From Steinernema hermaphroditum (taxonomy: Eukaryota; Nematoda; Chromadorea; Rhabditida; Steinernematidae), in the NCBI GenBank assembly GCA_030435675.1, contig CM059621.1, positions 3,286,001 through 3,350,000 on the forward strand: 64,000 nt of DNA, written 5' to 3'. Below the pieces are notes generated by a model. It had not been told where the DNA came from and searched no databases. It worked only from the letters and a program-made list of their open reading frames with translations. Below are positions 10,050-22,648 of the stretch, one piece after another (the stretch's first letter is position 1; every line of letters starts with the position of its first letter). Both the position numbers and the translations under genes were made by a program.

Positions 10050-10502
10050 TTCCAAGGCAAACAAGTGATAGACAGACAGTTAATATACCAGCAAAACTGC
10101 TCAATGAACGAACAGCCGAACGTCACAAAAGTCATTTAGTCAATGTTTGCCTCTTGCCATGATGGTAGTAAGTAAGTATCTTCCATCTTCGAGAAACGCG
10201 AGGGGCGAAACACTTCTGCCGCAGTACTTTATGGAAGTTTTCCGATGAACAGGTCCATTCAGCAATACGACAATGAAGTGCAGACGTGAAGGCATGTGTA
10301 AACAAAGACTGGTTGTGCCCACGTCTCAATGCTGAGCGAGTAGGTTATTTTTTTGCCCATTGCAGCAACACTCTCCAGCAATGGTCCTTTTTAGCGAAGA
10401 CTATGAAACGGCTGTGAATCGGTTCGCCCGTGGACCTCTAGAAAGCCCAGGCCACAACGAAGTCACTCATGCATTATATTTTGTAGTGTCCTTCATTTTT
10501 TT

Positions 10503-10552
10503 TCGTAATGCCTTTGATTCACGAAATTAAGTCAAAGTCAAGTCAAATTCCT
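10503..10552 (+). repeat. Repeat B, 3' tail only
   Basis: It begins TAATGCCTTTGATTCACGAA and continues with the tail units AAGTC/AAAGTC. This is the extreme 3' end of repeat B, heavily 5'-truncated. Confidence 0.6.
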
Positions 10553-10689
10553 TCATTTCCTGTTGTGTTGATGCCCGTTCCCGCTTCACGTACATTGCTG
10601 TTGTTCAATTGCGCAACGGCGCAACTCTTATGCATGTTTGAACGGTGAAGAATTCACGTCGAACATGGCTGAACTTCTTCTCAAGTTGA

Positions 10690-10870
10690 CACGAAAAGAT
10701 GTGAATGGAGCAGCCAAATATTGAGTATAGAGTTCGACCATAACTTTCTCCCTGTTCAGAGCCAAGATCGACCTGAATGGCGGTTCAAATCGCATGGTGA
10801 TCGCTGAAAGTTTTACATCGTCATTGGTTAAGATCCAGGCACACTTACGTGAATAATACGAGTATAGAAT
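10690..10870 (-). pseudogene. Serpentine-receptor exon fragment
   Basis: The minus-strand frame reads 'DDVKLSAITMRFEPPFRSIL' then 'ALNREKVM'. This matches the third-helix exon of the receptor at 12077-13039 ('VSSMAMRVEPPLSVILALNR'). No other exons of that gene are recognisable beside it, so it looks like a truncated inverted duplicate. Confidence 0.55.
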
Positions 10871-11479
10871 AAAGGGCACATGAATCAATACATGTTAGGG
10901 ATGCACTGAACGCAAGCGTCTTCAGGTCTGCATGAAGTGTGCAGTGCATCCTTTTCACTGGTGTTGTAGCTTCATTTTGGGGGACTGACGGCTCGCTACC
11001 GCAAGGCGAACGCGAAAGAAGATCATTTCGAGTATTACTTGTAACAATCTTATTCACTAGTGTTGTAGCTTTTATCATATTGCAGTTTATCCGGCGCACC
11101 CTGTAGATCAGTTTCCCATTACTGATGTTATCTCAGTCTTCTGAGAAATAACTACTAACGTCAACATCACTCATTGGTGTGAAAAAAGTAAAGCATCAAA
11201 CAGCAGATGAAACGCTATTTAACACAAATGGGCTGTTAATCTTTGTTTTTTTTTCAACCAAAAGAAAAAAGAAAAATACATTTTCTGCCATTTTCTGACA
11301 GTTTAAATAATGACGCCTGCTTTTGGAGGTGTCCAGCGGTATGTGTTGTGGAATAAACAATCTAAAGAAGTACATTTTTACATCTTAAGAGGGAAGCTTC
11401 CATGGTGGGGCCTCGGATCGAGCTGAAAATTGCCACACAGGTATACAGTACGAAAAGTAGGCATCCCATTAGACCCGGT

Positions 11480-11560
11480 TCCGGTTCTCCGGCTTTTTTG
11501 CGCCGGAATTCCGGTTCAGGTGTGGGTTTTTTTTCGGTCCGGTGCATCCGGCGAAAAAAA
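11480..11560. repeat. CCGG-rich low-complexity patch
   Basis: Imperfect repeats of CCGGTT and CCGGAA units surround poly-T and poly-A runs. It is similar in flavour to the patch at 13130-13215. No coding evidence. Confidence 0.5.
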
Positions 11561-11676
11561 AAAAACGCTAAAATAACCACCAATGACAAAACCTCCAAAT
11601 CAAAAACTGCCAAACGGACAAAACCGCCAAATATCGCACTGTTTGTGTCATGTAGGCAACAAGCACGGCACGGCTT

Positions 11677-11696
11677 GGCTTAGGCTTAGGCTTAGG
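11677..11696 (+). repeat. Interstitial nematode telomere-type repeat
   Basis: GGC followed by TTAGGC, TTAGGC and TTAGG: just over three units of the TTAGGC telomeric hexamer of nematodes. It is too short to call a telomere relic with certainty. Confidence 0.7.
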
Positions 11697-12076
11697 ACTG
11701 TGTTTATTGATTTAAAACGAGCCCGAGGGCTGTGCCCTGTTGCCGTGCTTCGCCTGTTATCTCGACGCTGGTCGACGAACCGTTACGCTTTCGCTCTATT
11801 ACCGAACGGCAACGTGGTTGGAAAAAAAGTGGAACAGCCGGATTCAAGTGCGCTAAATCCTAAATTCGAAAGAAGTACTCCTCAACTAATGTTTCAGTGT
11901 TGGGGACGAGTGGTGTTGGTGTTACCAACGATCTCTGATTGGCGTTACCCACCCACAATACGATCTCTGAATTTGTTAAAGAAGTTCCTCGTAAAGCGCG
12001 CAATCGTGTCAGGAAGTTCCCACATGCATTTCATAGTCTGCGATCATCGTCGTCGTCGGTTTTTGTCTCCTAAATA

Positions 12077-13039
12077 ATGGGACCTACAGATGTGTATGGG
12101 ATAGCGTCAACATCCATGGGACTACTGTCTGCTTTGTACTTTCGCATCGTTTATGTGAGCGACATGAGATAATCGTAAACCACATTCTGATGCCTAGATT
12201 CTCTTCACCCGACCCGTATTCAACAAGATAGAATGCTACCGCGTTATGGCTCTGATCGGTGCTGTCCAATTATTCACCGTTCCCGCAACCATATCTACCG
12301 GATTGAGCCATCTTCTTCGAAATGACTTTGGTGGGCTTACTGTGATCGCTGTGAAGGTATCGTCTATGGCCATGCGCGTAGAACCTCCACTAAGCGTGAT
12401 TCTGGCCCTTAACAGGGTGCAAGTCATTTGTGGATTCAAGCTTCCTTCAAAGGTCCAGAAGGTCGGTGTACCTATGGAAATTTTTCCACAGAAATGCGCA
12501 TTTAGATAGCAACGTTTACGATTTTTGTCTATGGGGCTACCTACTTAATTGCACTCTATACACCGTGTTGCAACATTATCTGCGATGTGGATGCAGTGCT
12601 CTCACGCTACGACTTTGCTAAACCATACACATACCTTCTCCAAAGAATTAGCTTAACCGTCAGTATGGCTTCCATGTTTGTCTGCCTCATCTGCTATCTT
12701 ATTATAACAGTGCATCTACTGAAAATGCAATTGAAGACTGGAAAAATTAAGAATTTTGAAAAGGAGAAGCTCGTTCTTATATATGCGCTCATTCGATTCG
12801 GCTTCGACATGTTTTACGTTGTTGGATATAACTATATCCAGCTCCCTCCCGGCGACTGGATCCTAGTCTCTGTTTCAATAAGTGCAGTACTCAGCAATAT
12901 CCTTGTACCACCGTTGCTATACTTCATACTTTGCAGGTGAGTCATAGATAGGCCATTCTGTCAAAATTTTAAGTGTTTTAGAAGCGTTCGACGCGAATTC
13001 TTCATTTGTGGCTCTACAACCGTTACAGTGATGAAATAG
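12077..13039 (+). CDS. Divergent nematode serpentine receptor (276 aa)
   Basis: Four exons: 12077-12154, 12198-12461, 12506-12936 and 12982-13039 (277 codons with stop). Introns are 43-45 bp; the second uses an AAG|GTCGGT donor, chosen because it restores the frame. Seven hydrophobic segments can be traced. Landmarks are 'CYRVMALIGAVQLF' (TM2), 'SVILALNR' at the end of TM3, 'FVCLICYLIITVHLL' (TM5) and 'LLYFILCRSVRREFF' at the TM7/C-tail border. The CY(K/R)(I/V)M and ALNR motifs recall the srt family, but the srt signature GGPAF before TM7 is absent. I call it a divergent chemoreceptor of the srt/srv type. A related exon fragment lies inverted at 10690-10870. Confidence 0.7.
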
Positions 13040-13129
13040 TGAATCATACACTTCAGACGGCGTATTACCAGAAGCTATGGGAACCTTCGTCGCGTTGAAT
13101 AAAACAATAACTTAAAAGCAGAGATGCCA

Positions 13130-13215
13130 GCTGAGCCTGAGCCGAGCCCAGCCGGAGCCCAGCCGGCTCGGAACACCCGGCCCGGCTCGGGATTTCGCAG
13201 CCGAGCCGGGCTTAT
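13130..13215. repeat. GAGCC/CCGGCTCGG low-complexity repeat
   Basis: A dense run of GAGCC, AGCCGG and GGCTCGG units that is partly self-complementary. It is likely a simple-repeat expansion in the 3' flank of the receptor gene. Confidence 0.6.
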
Positions 13216-13768
13216 TGCAGAACCCGAGAACCTTTGAAAGCCAGCCCTCGGTCAAGCAGGTTCCTGGAGCATTATCGGAACATGAGAACCACACAAACGA
13301 GAAGGCTCGATCGGTCAGCTGAGCAGGTCGAAGTCGAACGTGCTGACGATGGCAATCGTCTCGTTCATGTTGAACAAATTCCGCCTGAAGAGCAAGAAGA
13401 CCTGATTATGTTCAACGTCGGCGAGCAGCACCAGCCTCAACATCAGCAGAATCAGTCGTACATTGTTCAACATCGTGGCCCTGCTCGTCTTCGCTAGCTT
13501 TCGCAAATTCAACTTGACGCGCCTGAAAACGAATCGGATCTGATCCACTTCGACGTTGCCGACAGAAATCAGCCCCAGCAGAAACATCTGGGTGTCGCTA
13601 TCAGGTCTTCTTGCTCGATAGACCATCATAATTATGATTGTTTATTCATCACATACGTACTCGTAGAACATAACCGTCACAAAGGAGATCAAACGGCAAA
13701 CAAACAACGTCACAAGGAATTAGTTAGTCCCAATAAAGCAAAAACTGATATGCCCCTGATATGTCAAA

Positions 13769-16700
13769 TCATAGCTGCGAATCGGCTGTTTGCCAGTCTT
13801 CGATGGCCGCAACATGCAGAAGTCCATTGTTCACAGCAACACCGCGGACTTTCTTTGGTGTGTTGAGAAGAGAAGTCTTGCCTACAGTGGAAGCGTATGA
13901 GTTAAGTGACGGTGATTTCATGTTAATACGCACGCAATTTGTGAACATGCCCTGCATTGCACACCTTTAGTACCGCCACACAGCAACAACCCGCTTACCC
14001 GAATCTCCTTGTTGATGTTTTCGTTCCACCACGCGTAGACCAATGGGTTGAGAAGGGTGCCAGCCATGGCCACCCAATGGGTGAGCAGGAAGATGTAGGA
14101 TTTGATGGATTGGTTGGTGACGTGGATTCGAAAAACTGTTTCGATGTCTTGAAGAACGTTAAAGATGTCCAGAGGGATGGATGTAACGGCGAAGATGATG
14201 ACCATGACCAAAAGAAGGGTCTGCAGGCGCTGTTTCCGGCTGATGTCGATCGCATGACGTATGCTAAAACGACCGCGTTGATCGCAACAATTAAGTCACG
14301 CAATGTGGCGTGCGATAATGGGATTTTCTAGGGAAAATAGCGTTGTTATTATTGACACGTACCTTGTTGTTGATCGATAATTCTGTACACGAGCCGTTTG
14401 GTCGTTGAGAATGCAGGCGATGCGGTAGTGACAGAAGGAGATGATGATCAATGGGACAACGCTACGAATGAGCAAAATAAAGAGTCCGTAGAGGAGACGA
14501 AAATAGCGCTCTTCCGGCCAGATCTCGACGCAGTACTGAAATAGAGATTGATGAGGCGCTTGCTTTGCTATGCAACAAGTCGATTCTTAGAATGAAATGA
14601 TTGTGGGTCTGACGAGTACCCGGAAATCTGCGAAAGTAAAATTAGATGCAGAGATCTCTTGAGTTTGGATCCGGAGTTCAGCCTTTTCTAGGTACTTCCA
14701 TAAGAGCTGGCTCGCTATTGTTAACCCTCAAAAGATCTCTAGGTTAGCTCGGTATGTTCCTTTTAAATAAATCACTTAAAAAAATGCTCATTTCATAGCT
14801 TTGATTGCTATTAGTCGCTATTTGACTTTCACCCCTGCTGAGTTTCCCCGCGCTCTATAGCATATAGCAAGTTGGAATCCTCCAATCTGAATGATGGCTG
14901 CTTTACCTACCCTTACTTAGCCCTTGTTTTTCATTCATATGCCCTGTAATTTACCATATACCATTCGGTGTTGTCCACATAAATCGTAGTCAAAAGGCTA
15001 ATCATATGCTACAAAAAATTTCCCTCCTTTGTCTCCGTCATCTGTTCTATGAAATTGTCTCCACAAATCTTTTGTTGTTTAGAGGGCATGTGATTTTGTA
15101 CAGTCACCTATCAGCATGAAATATAAGGAAAGAATAGAGCATGTCCTTCTTGAGACTGAGTTGTCATGGTCTGTCTAGTTTATACGTTAATGAACGAATC
15201 CCTTTCAATGGAAGTCTGCCATAGGACGAGCCCTTTGTGGATGGTTAAGCGTGAACAACATGGGTGCATTGTGCACTCGATTTCAAGAAAAGCCGAATCC
15301 CTTTTGGATAAGTTCAGTTCTTGGGAAATTTCGCATAGTTTGGCTTTTTTCCGAGTCGCTGATTTTAGAGCCGTGTGAAGTGCACGTGAAACGATTTTGG
15401 ACCGATCAGTAATCGTTAGCCAAAGATATGAGAAGGGCACTGAAAAACGGCAAATTCAGAGTAGCTATTTCGATGTATAAGCAGAGTAATGTAATAGCAA
15501 ATATTCAAAAAAATTGCTTGCCAGGTTCAATTTTTTCTTCTTGGTCTTTGAGTCACAATGTTGAATTTTTTGAAAAAACGGTGTGTTACACCAAAACATA
15601 GAGAAGAACCCCATCTTAATGATGTCGATTGGCAGTCAGCACGCGGATTGACTAAGCAGTTGAACATCAGCCATTTGAGGTCTCGGGCCAAATCGCTACA
15701 TTGGGATTCAAATCGAACAAAATTTAATCAACTTAAATGGGAACCACTGTGCCAATCTGACGCGGACTGCAAAGGTTTCATTGTTGTGCTCCCATTAAAG
15801 TTTTGTGAAAGTCACTGAAAAATTGAGCGTATTGACCGTTACGTGGCAAAATATGAGGTGTCATTCACATTATTATTCTGACACTATTATGATAATTGTA
15901 GGGATGGCAAAATAATTCTGTGAAATCATTTGCCTGTCGTCTTTGTGATGTCAGATTCTGTGCATTTAAACCCAACTAAGTAGTGATAATTTGGCGTAAA
16001 CTAAGAAAGAACGATTTTTTTCGGGACAACTTGAACAACTGATAGCATGGATTACCGGCAGCCACCAGATTGCAAAATTTAGAATTCCCGGAAAGATTTT
16101 CAGTGCGCTTCATATGAGAGACTTTCATAAAGTTCATGACCCATTGTCTAGTCGCACTATGAACTACTTCATGCGAATTTCCTTGCCTTTCTTACTCAAG
16201 ACAAACGTTCCTTGTCTGGTTCACATAATTGGCAGACAGTGCAATGTCCGCTGTGGTGTGTGTGCAAAGCATACTAAACAGATCCATCCCCGAGGCCGAT
16301 ATAATTATTTACACAGACGCTCCATTGTGCACGAGTGAATTTCTCACATGTCTTAAATTTTGCAGCCACCCACTCGCGTCCATCGCGCAAACCCATTCGG
16401 GACCAAAGGGTGAAGTGCGCAAAACATACCTGGTAGCACTTTCCGACCTTAAAGTAGTGCACGTGGGCTAACATCGGCATGAGCATCAGGAGTGCGCCGG
16501 CCCATATCGCCATGATGATCGCCAGGCAGGTACGCGTGTTTATCTGCGGATTGAACGGGCTGGAGACGAGCTTGTAGCGGTCAACGGCAATGGCGGCCAA
16601 GGTTAGAGGAGACCAGATCAACGAGGCTCCTTGGATGGCGGAGACTCCGTAGCACATGAACTGGCCGAATTTCCAAACTTGCTGGAAATAAGCCAGAGGT

Positions 16701-17355
16701 GTGGCCCACAGGGAAAAGGCGGTGATGAGCTGAAAGTTACACGATGATAGGATGCCTTGACCGTTCGAAATTCACCACTCTACCGTAATCTACCAATAAT
16801 AATATCCCAGATCCCCTGTGTAGTGGTATTCAGAGCTCGGCTTATTTCAACTTAAGCTCCTTTAGCTTTGAAATCAATGCGATTGGCCCGGTCAGTTCGT
16901 GAAAGTTTTATGATTTCGTTGTGTGTCAGAATTATTTTCCAGATTTTTCAAAGCGTAGCTATCCCCCACAAAGTGGACGGATACCAACCCTTGACTTTTT
17001 CATCAAGAATCATTGCCACAGCACACAAACAAGGAAGCATTCCCCGATCATAGGGCTTCCTTTAATAACTCACCAAATCCGCCGCGGAAACACTGCTGAT
17101 AAACAAGTTGGTCACCGTCCGAAGCTCCTTCTTCGATAGAACCACCACCATCACGAGGAGATTGCCGATGAACGAGCACACTCCTACACTTGAATAACTA
17201 AGGAAGAGCGCTGAAAAGTAATTTGCCATTTTATGTTTTCGAACTGGTTAATTCTTACTAGCTTGAAATGGTAACGATATCCCCAAATTGGGTACCTTGC
17301 ACTGGAACTCATCGAATGGTGTAAAGTCAGAAGAAGCGTTACTGCTCTCGACCAT
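13769..17355 (-). CDS. Neuropeptide receptor, rhodopsin-class GPCR (384 aa)
   Basis: Six exons on the minus strand: 17355-17259, 17210-17074, 16729-16430, 14535-14363, 14263-13999 and 13951-13769 (385 codons with stop). TM1 contains 'GNLLVMVVVL' (Asn1.50) and TM2 'SSVSAADL'. The first extracellular loop is 'VWKFGQFMC' with the conserved Trp and Cys, followed by 'AVDRYKL' (the DRY box) after TM3. TM5 contains 'LIRSVVPLIIISFCHYR', TM6 'VMVIIFAVTSIPLDIFNVLQ', and TM7 ends 'NPLVYAWWNENINKE' (NPxxY). The Asp-Arg-Tyr, W-FG and NPLVYAW motifs place it with neuropeptide Y/RFamide-type receptors. The usual CWxP of TM6 is replaced by a variant ending in IP. The 1894-bp third intron is the only long one; it holds short frames at 15166-15440 and 15558-15818 that I do not recognise. 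The ligand cannot be told from sequence. Confidence 0.88.
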
Positions 17356-20300
17356 TGTTGTCTGAAAAAAAAGTGGAGGATTAAATAGAATTAGTGCTGC
17401 AGCGGCGAGCACAGCACGGATTTGAATGGCTTCCTCGACGCGGTAAGTGGGGCGCGTTGGGCGGAGGGCGGAGTAATGAAATCAGAGCGCCTTGCCCTAA
17501 TTAAAATTAGCTACAAAGCGTCGCTGTGTCCCGCGAAGCGTTTGTTCTTTGAAAGGCGGCACGCACGGCTAAAACGGGGTGAAGAACAAAGCGCGCTCGA
17601 GTAGTTCGTTAGGAGGGCAATGGTGAATGAGAGGTTAATGAGGGTGGATACCGTGCAAGCACAAAGGGTGTTGCCAATTAGGTGTGTTTTAGCGTTACAC
17701 AAACAAAATCAGCGATCACATTTGCTCAAATTTAGAGCTCAATCATTGTAGTCTGTTTTCAGGAAAATATGATGTGAGGATCACTTGGTAACAACAGTTA
17801 TATGGGCTGAATATGAAGTGAATGAAAATAGTGATGAGCCAGGATAGAACGAGTTTTCGAGTTTATTTCTCGTATCAAAGGGTTACGCCCACTCAACTCG
17901 AGTGTACGTCCCGATCGATCGACACCGACACAAATGAATGAACGCCAGGGCAGAAATGGATACGAATACGTCCAAGGTGTCCATCGGTGACTGCAGTCAA
18001 TATCTATAACCATGAAACAAGGAAAGCTCTTGTTTCTGAGATTCCAATTACGGTTTAAACCTTCAACAATAAAACGTTTCTCTGTTTGTCGTTTGCCGTC
18101 AGTTGGGAATCTGTCAATGTGAACAATGATAAGCGAGCGAATACAAGCCAAACCCATTCATAAACCCTGAGAAACTTCACTATGGTGAATACGACGAAGC
18201 TATTGGTAGTATCCTATACATGTCGATCATAGAGGACAATTACAAATTACCTCGATGCCGGTGTTTATACGTAGAATATAGTAAGCTATTGACCGTATAA
18301 GCTACACGCGCTTGTTTGTTTGCCTTTTCTTGGACCTGGAGAAAAATATGGAGGCAAGTCAAGCCTCACAGCGAAAATCTAATTCCCGGATCTTAAACAT
18401 ATCTCAAAAAGGGTGCTCTTAAATACTGTTAAATTATTCGCTAAAAGCAGAATATATTCCCAAACGGGACGAGCATCAATGTCACGTTACCGTGCAAAGG
18501 AGTGCTTCGCGTTCGTGAAGTTCGTATACATATGTTAATCGAAAGGACGAACGTACTGTTTATTATTAACGACGCTGATAATCTATGAGTCCACCCGTAA
18601 ACTAACAAAATAAAATATAAGAAATACTCAAAGAAAAAGAACTGCATAAAGCAGAACTCAGTTGCTGTACTGGATGCTCCGTCAAGCGAGCATTGGCGCA
18701 TTAAAACGATCTTAGAAGATTCTCATAAACGCAAGTCCACGCCGGAATCTGCATACTTTTATGCCAGGAATACAGTAGCATCTCACACTTTTAGTGACCA
18801 CCGTCGACCATATTAACACACTAACGTTACGCGAAGTAGTGGTCAATGAAGTATAGTGTAGTTAGGATGTTTTTGACCGGTCAGAGTGACATTTAACATT
18901 GGCCGTTACACGCTCGAACAAGCGCAATTAAAATTTTCGGCTAGCTGCTTCCGACCAAAGATGCTCGGCCACGTGGGCGTAATGGGGTTGGCTCAGTGTA
19001 CAGGGCGTGCCAGAAAAGGCTCATGCGACCCCTATCTACAACACACCTATATCACTTTCACCGCCCATGCCATTTCGAAAACGTATAATACTCCCTATGT
19101 GTGCAAACAGACTGCGAAAGTAAAACGAGTAAAAGAATAACAAGAGTAACACAGCTGTGTACACTATAAACAAAGATTTCTAGTAGAAAAGTCCAAACAC
19201 ACATAACGAAAACAAACAGGCATCTTTCTGGAATTCGAGCTCCAGCTGACCACACATCTCTCAGTGAGCTCAGGTCTAAGTGCAGCACTAGAAGACGTCT
19301 AGTCAGCGGCGCATTTACGCGAGGCACTTAAGCCAATTGCCAATAAACATGGACCAGATGAGAGCCGTTTTTTTTTTTGCAAAAAACATGATCTTCACAG
19401 GGGATGAGAAAACAATACATGCTCTCAGTATATCCCAACTTCAGATGGACTATCTCAGCATGTTACTTCATTGAATTCGAAGAAAATAAATAAGTAGCCA
19501 AAATGTGAAATTAATATCCATTATTCGGCGGCAGAATAATGGGGTTTGTCGGTCTAGTAAGCATTAGAGGTATGCTGACGCCTTCTACATAATGACCATC
19601 GGAATTTCCGTTATTGTTTTCGACAAAATTTATAAATGTAGTCGTGTAACAAACGCTACACGGAAGCCTCGCGTCATCAATTTAATAAAAAACAACCAAT
19701 AAAACCATTTGTTGTCTCAGACAGCATCCATATGGGTGCATGCGAGGCATTTCCGAGCCACACAGCCATCCACAGTGAAATAAGCTAGAATCGCAAAACA
19801 TCAGAGGGTTTGAAGAGGACACTTACGAACCCTTCACTGTTGATCAAACATGTAAGTAACTGCTATCGTGAAATAGATAACGTGGCCTTTCCATTTCAGC
19901 AGTGCTGTTGGTGTTTGGACAAAACGTCACAGTTCCGGATTAGATGCTCAGTGCATTCACCGAGTTTCTTCAGAAAAGTGAAGAGAACGGCCATAAATGT
20001 TTCCGCTTAAGTAAACAAAGACGTCTAGACCTTGTTTGCAGGCAAATATTATACACAAAGTTAAACGGCGAATCATTTTGCTAGCACTGGCAAGGAATCA
20101 TTTCTCAAAATTCAAACAAAGAGCAACAAATCGGCCGTGCTCAAAGTCTATGTTCCGACGATCGTATGAGTAGACTATGTATCTACAAATGAACAGGTGC
20201 CACAACGCTATAATAAGGCCACACAAGGCAAGCTTCGATATGAGTATTCAAATATAGGTGTCAGATTCAGATAGGTGTCAACTCAGGTCTCAGGTCAACA

Positions 20301-21500
20301 GGGAATCTCAGGTCAACAACCAGCGACGCGTCATGACTGACAAAGACTAAGTCCATTTCAAAAAATTGGTTCCCGAGTTAGCGTGACAAACTGAGAATGC
20401 CAAGATTTTGCGTCGCAGTAAATAACTGTTATTATGGTCTGAACGTAATGCATAATAGATTCGTGTACCACCGATTTTTCAAAGGGAATGAATAACACGG
20501 AGGGCCAAATGTGTGACAGTGAGGTGCGGGACCAAACAATTAATTATTACTAGGACGCATACGGGAATCCACACATATGCCGCATGCCTAGTTCTTCGTT
20601 CCTTATATTGGCGAGAACAAATAATCATCTGATTAACACACTAACACAGAACTTGTTTATGTTCCTTCCTGTAATGAATCATCGAATCACACTTAGAAAC
20701 AGAACAATTGGCCTCTAGTTGGACCCAAAACGCACGTCGCACCGATGACTACGTAATATAACAGCATTTGTATAAATTACATTACTATGTTAGTAAATAA
20801 TAAGTTATCAGAGGCGTTTATCAAGAGACGACTATTGCAACCAAAACAAGGACACCAAACTAGGCCCTATTTTGCAATGAGACCCAGAACGAGACAAGGG
20901 TGGACTTCCTGTTTACTGTTTTGAATAGCTGCAACACTGAAAAATTTCTAATTCGCCTAATGGAACAGATGGGTGCAAAAGCAGTGAACTAGAGGAATGT
21001 TTTAGAGGAAATGAAAAGTTTCCACCGGGGATAGGCGCTGCTTTGCTTCTGAAAAACTCAAAAACTCCCTAGGCCATATGGCCGAGCAGAACACAACAGT
21101 TTGCAATGAGTATAGTGTTCTGCACTTTTTGCAAAGTGGAATTGTATCATTGGCAGGAAGCAAAGATCGGACATATCTTTAGAGTACCAATCCGACAAAG
21201 AAGTGCAACTTGCGTCACGTTCATCTTTTGATATTGTCAAAAACGAAAGTCCATGTGGTGGTGGTCGTGTACTTCGCTTCCTTTAATGTTGCATTTCGAC
21301 GTCTCAAAAGTCGTCGCTTCCATAAAAGGACATTCCAATCTAGTTGCAATCCACTGTATGTTAAAAATGCACACAGGGAAAGCTAGCCTCTTACAGTCAT
21401 GAACCTGACCGCTTGACAATTACTGACGTTTAAGACAAGCTCAGGGCCGTTCCCAGTTTAGACTGGCCCCACATTACGCAGCTTTGTGCTACTAGTCCCA
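17356..21500. other. 4.1-kb gene-poor interval
   Basis: It includes the upstream region of the neuropeptide receptor. Only short, unsupported frames occur (at most 119 codons, 17798-18157 minus). Small GTGTCA/CAGGTC direct repeats lie at about 20255-20320. I see no domains, RNA genes or terminal repeats. Confidence 0.4.
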
Positions 21501-21507
21501 GATGGCA

Positions 21508-21580
21508 CGACCAGCCGGGTGGCTAAGATGCGCGGGTAGGTGTAAGTGGAACGTTCGAATCCGATTCGAAAAAAATACGC
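21508..21580 (+). repeat. tRNA-like fragment with A-rich end
   Basis: A TGGCTAAGATGCG A-box-like string is followed about 33 nt later by GTTCGAATCC, a perfect B-box core, and then by an A-run. The spacing is about 11 nt shorter than in a tRNA, so an internal deletion is likely. It may be a tRNA pseudogene or a SINE head; it is unrelated in detail to repeat A. Confidence 0.4.
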
Positions 21581-22237
21581 TTTCAGCAGTTTTTTTAGCT
21601 ATCTGAGCTGAAATTCTTGTATTACACCCCCTCGTCCTATATAGAACGATATCAACAGATGGTTTCGTTTCTAAAAATACCTTTGGATACATCAATGATT
21701 CATTGTTATCCATTCACAGACTGCGTGGATGTTTTCCGTTTTAAATGCCACAAACATGCAGATAACCGTGCGAAAATTCTCTTTAGGAAAGGACACGCGG
21801 AGTCAAAAATAGGGGGGGAAAACGGATTTGTCATCAGATGAAGACAGTCGTATTAGCGCAAACAAACGCAGCCCTTCTATTATGCGATTGACGCGCGAAT
21901 GCTACATACGAAGCTACATTTCCTTTCAATAACAATTTGTCGGGGTGTCGGATGACAAGAACAGAGGGAAGTGAGTAATGTTATTGAAGCCCGAGGAAGG
22001 GCTCGCTCTAAAGGGAGAGAAAAAAATACGCCCTTGTGCCAGACAGCAAACAGGGGGCAGCGTCAAATTTATATATTCTCGTGGGGGCAGCAGACATTTG
22101 GCGGCAAAGGATTTATAAAATTTATAGTTTAAATCAACATAATACAGCGGGCTGTAATGGCGCCTGTCTGGCTAGAAAGGTTAATCGAAAGTTTGAGGCA
22201 GGGCGTTTAACTCTAAGAGCAATATATGTTATAGTCA

Positions 22238-22648
22238 TTTCACAATGTTCTCACGAACTGGAGAAGCGTAGAAGGTCTTAGATTCTGATGCACCCACTTG
22301 TCAGAAATCAAGCAATGAAGCATGTTCCAGAATGCCAAGAAAACACACTATGGACGGAACCAGGCCTTCTGGTGTCGATCAGGTTGATTTTCACATGTTG
22401 GAAATTGTGTGGAAAGTGCTATCTTTACGAATTATATTTCATTTCACAATGTTCTCACGAACTGGAGAAGCGTAGAAGGTCTTAGATTCTGATGCACCCA
22501 CTTGTCAGAAATCAAGCAATGAAGCATGTTCCAGAATGCCAAGAAAACACACTGTGGGCGGAACCAGGTCTTCTGGTGTCGATCAGGGTGATTTTCACAT
22601 GTTGGAAATTGTGTGGAAAGTGCTATCTTTACGAATTATATTTCATTC
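22238..22648. repeat. Tandem duplication, two units of 204 bp
   Basis: CACAATGTTCTCACGAACTG at 22241 recurs at 22445. The two units match almost base for base through 'GTGCTATCTTTACGAATTAT' (differences such as CTATGGACGG versus CTGTGGGCGG). No gene is involved, and low divergence indicates a recent event. Confidence 0.9.

Noticed and set aside
12077..13039. A clean srt family call for this receptor
   Set aside because: The GGPAF box before TM7 is missing and the C-terminus differs, so I kept a broader label.
15166..15440. Nested gene in the long intron of the neuropeptide receptor
   Set aside because: Overlapping frames on both strands, no family, no signal peptide, no splice support.
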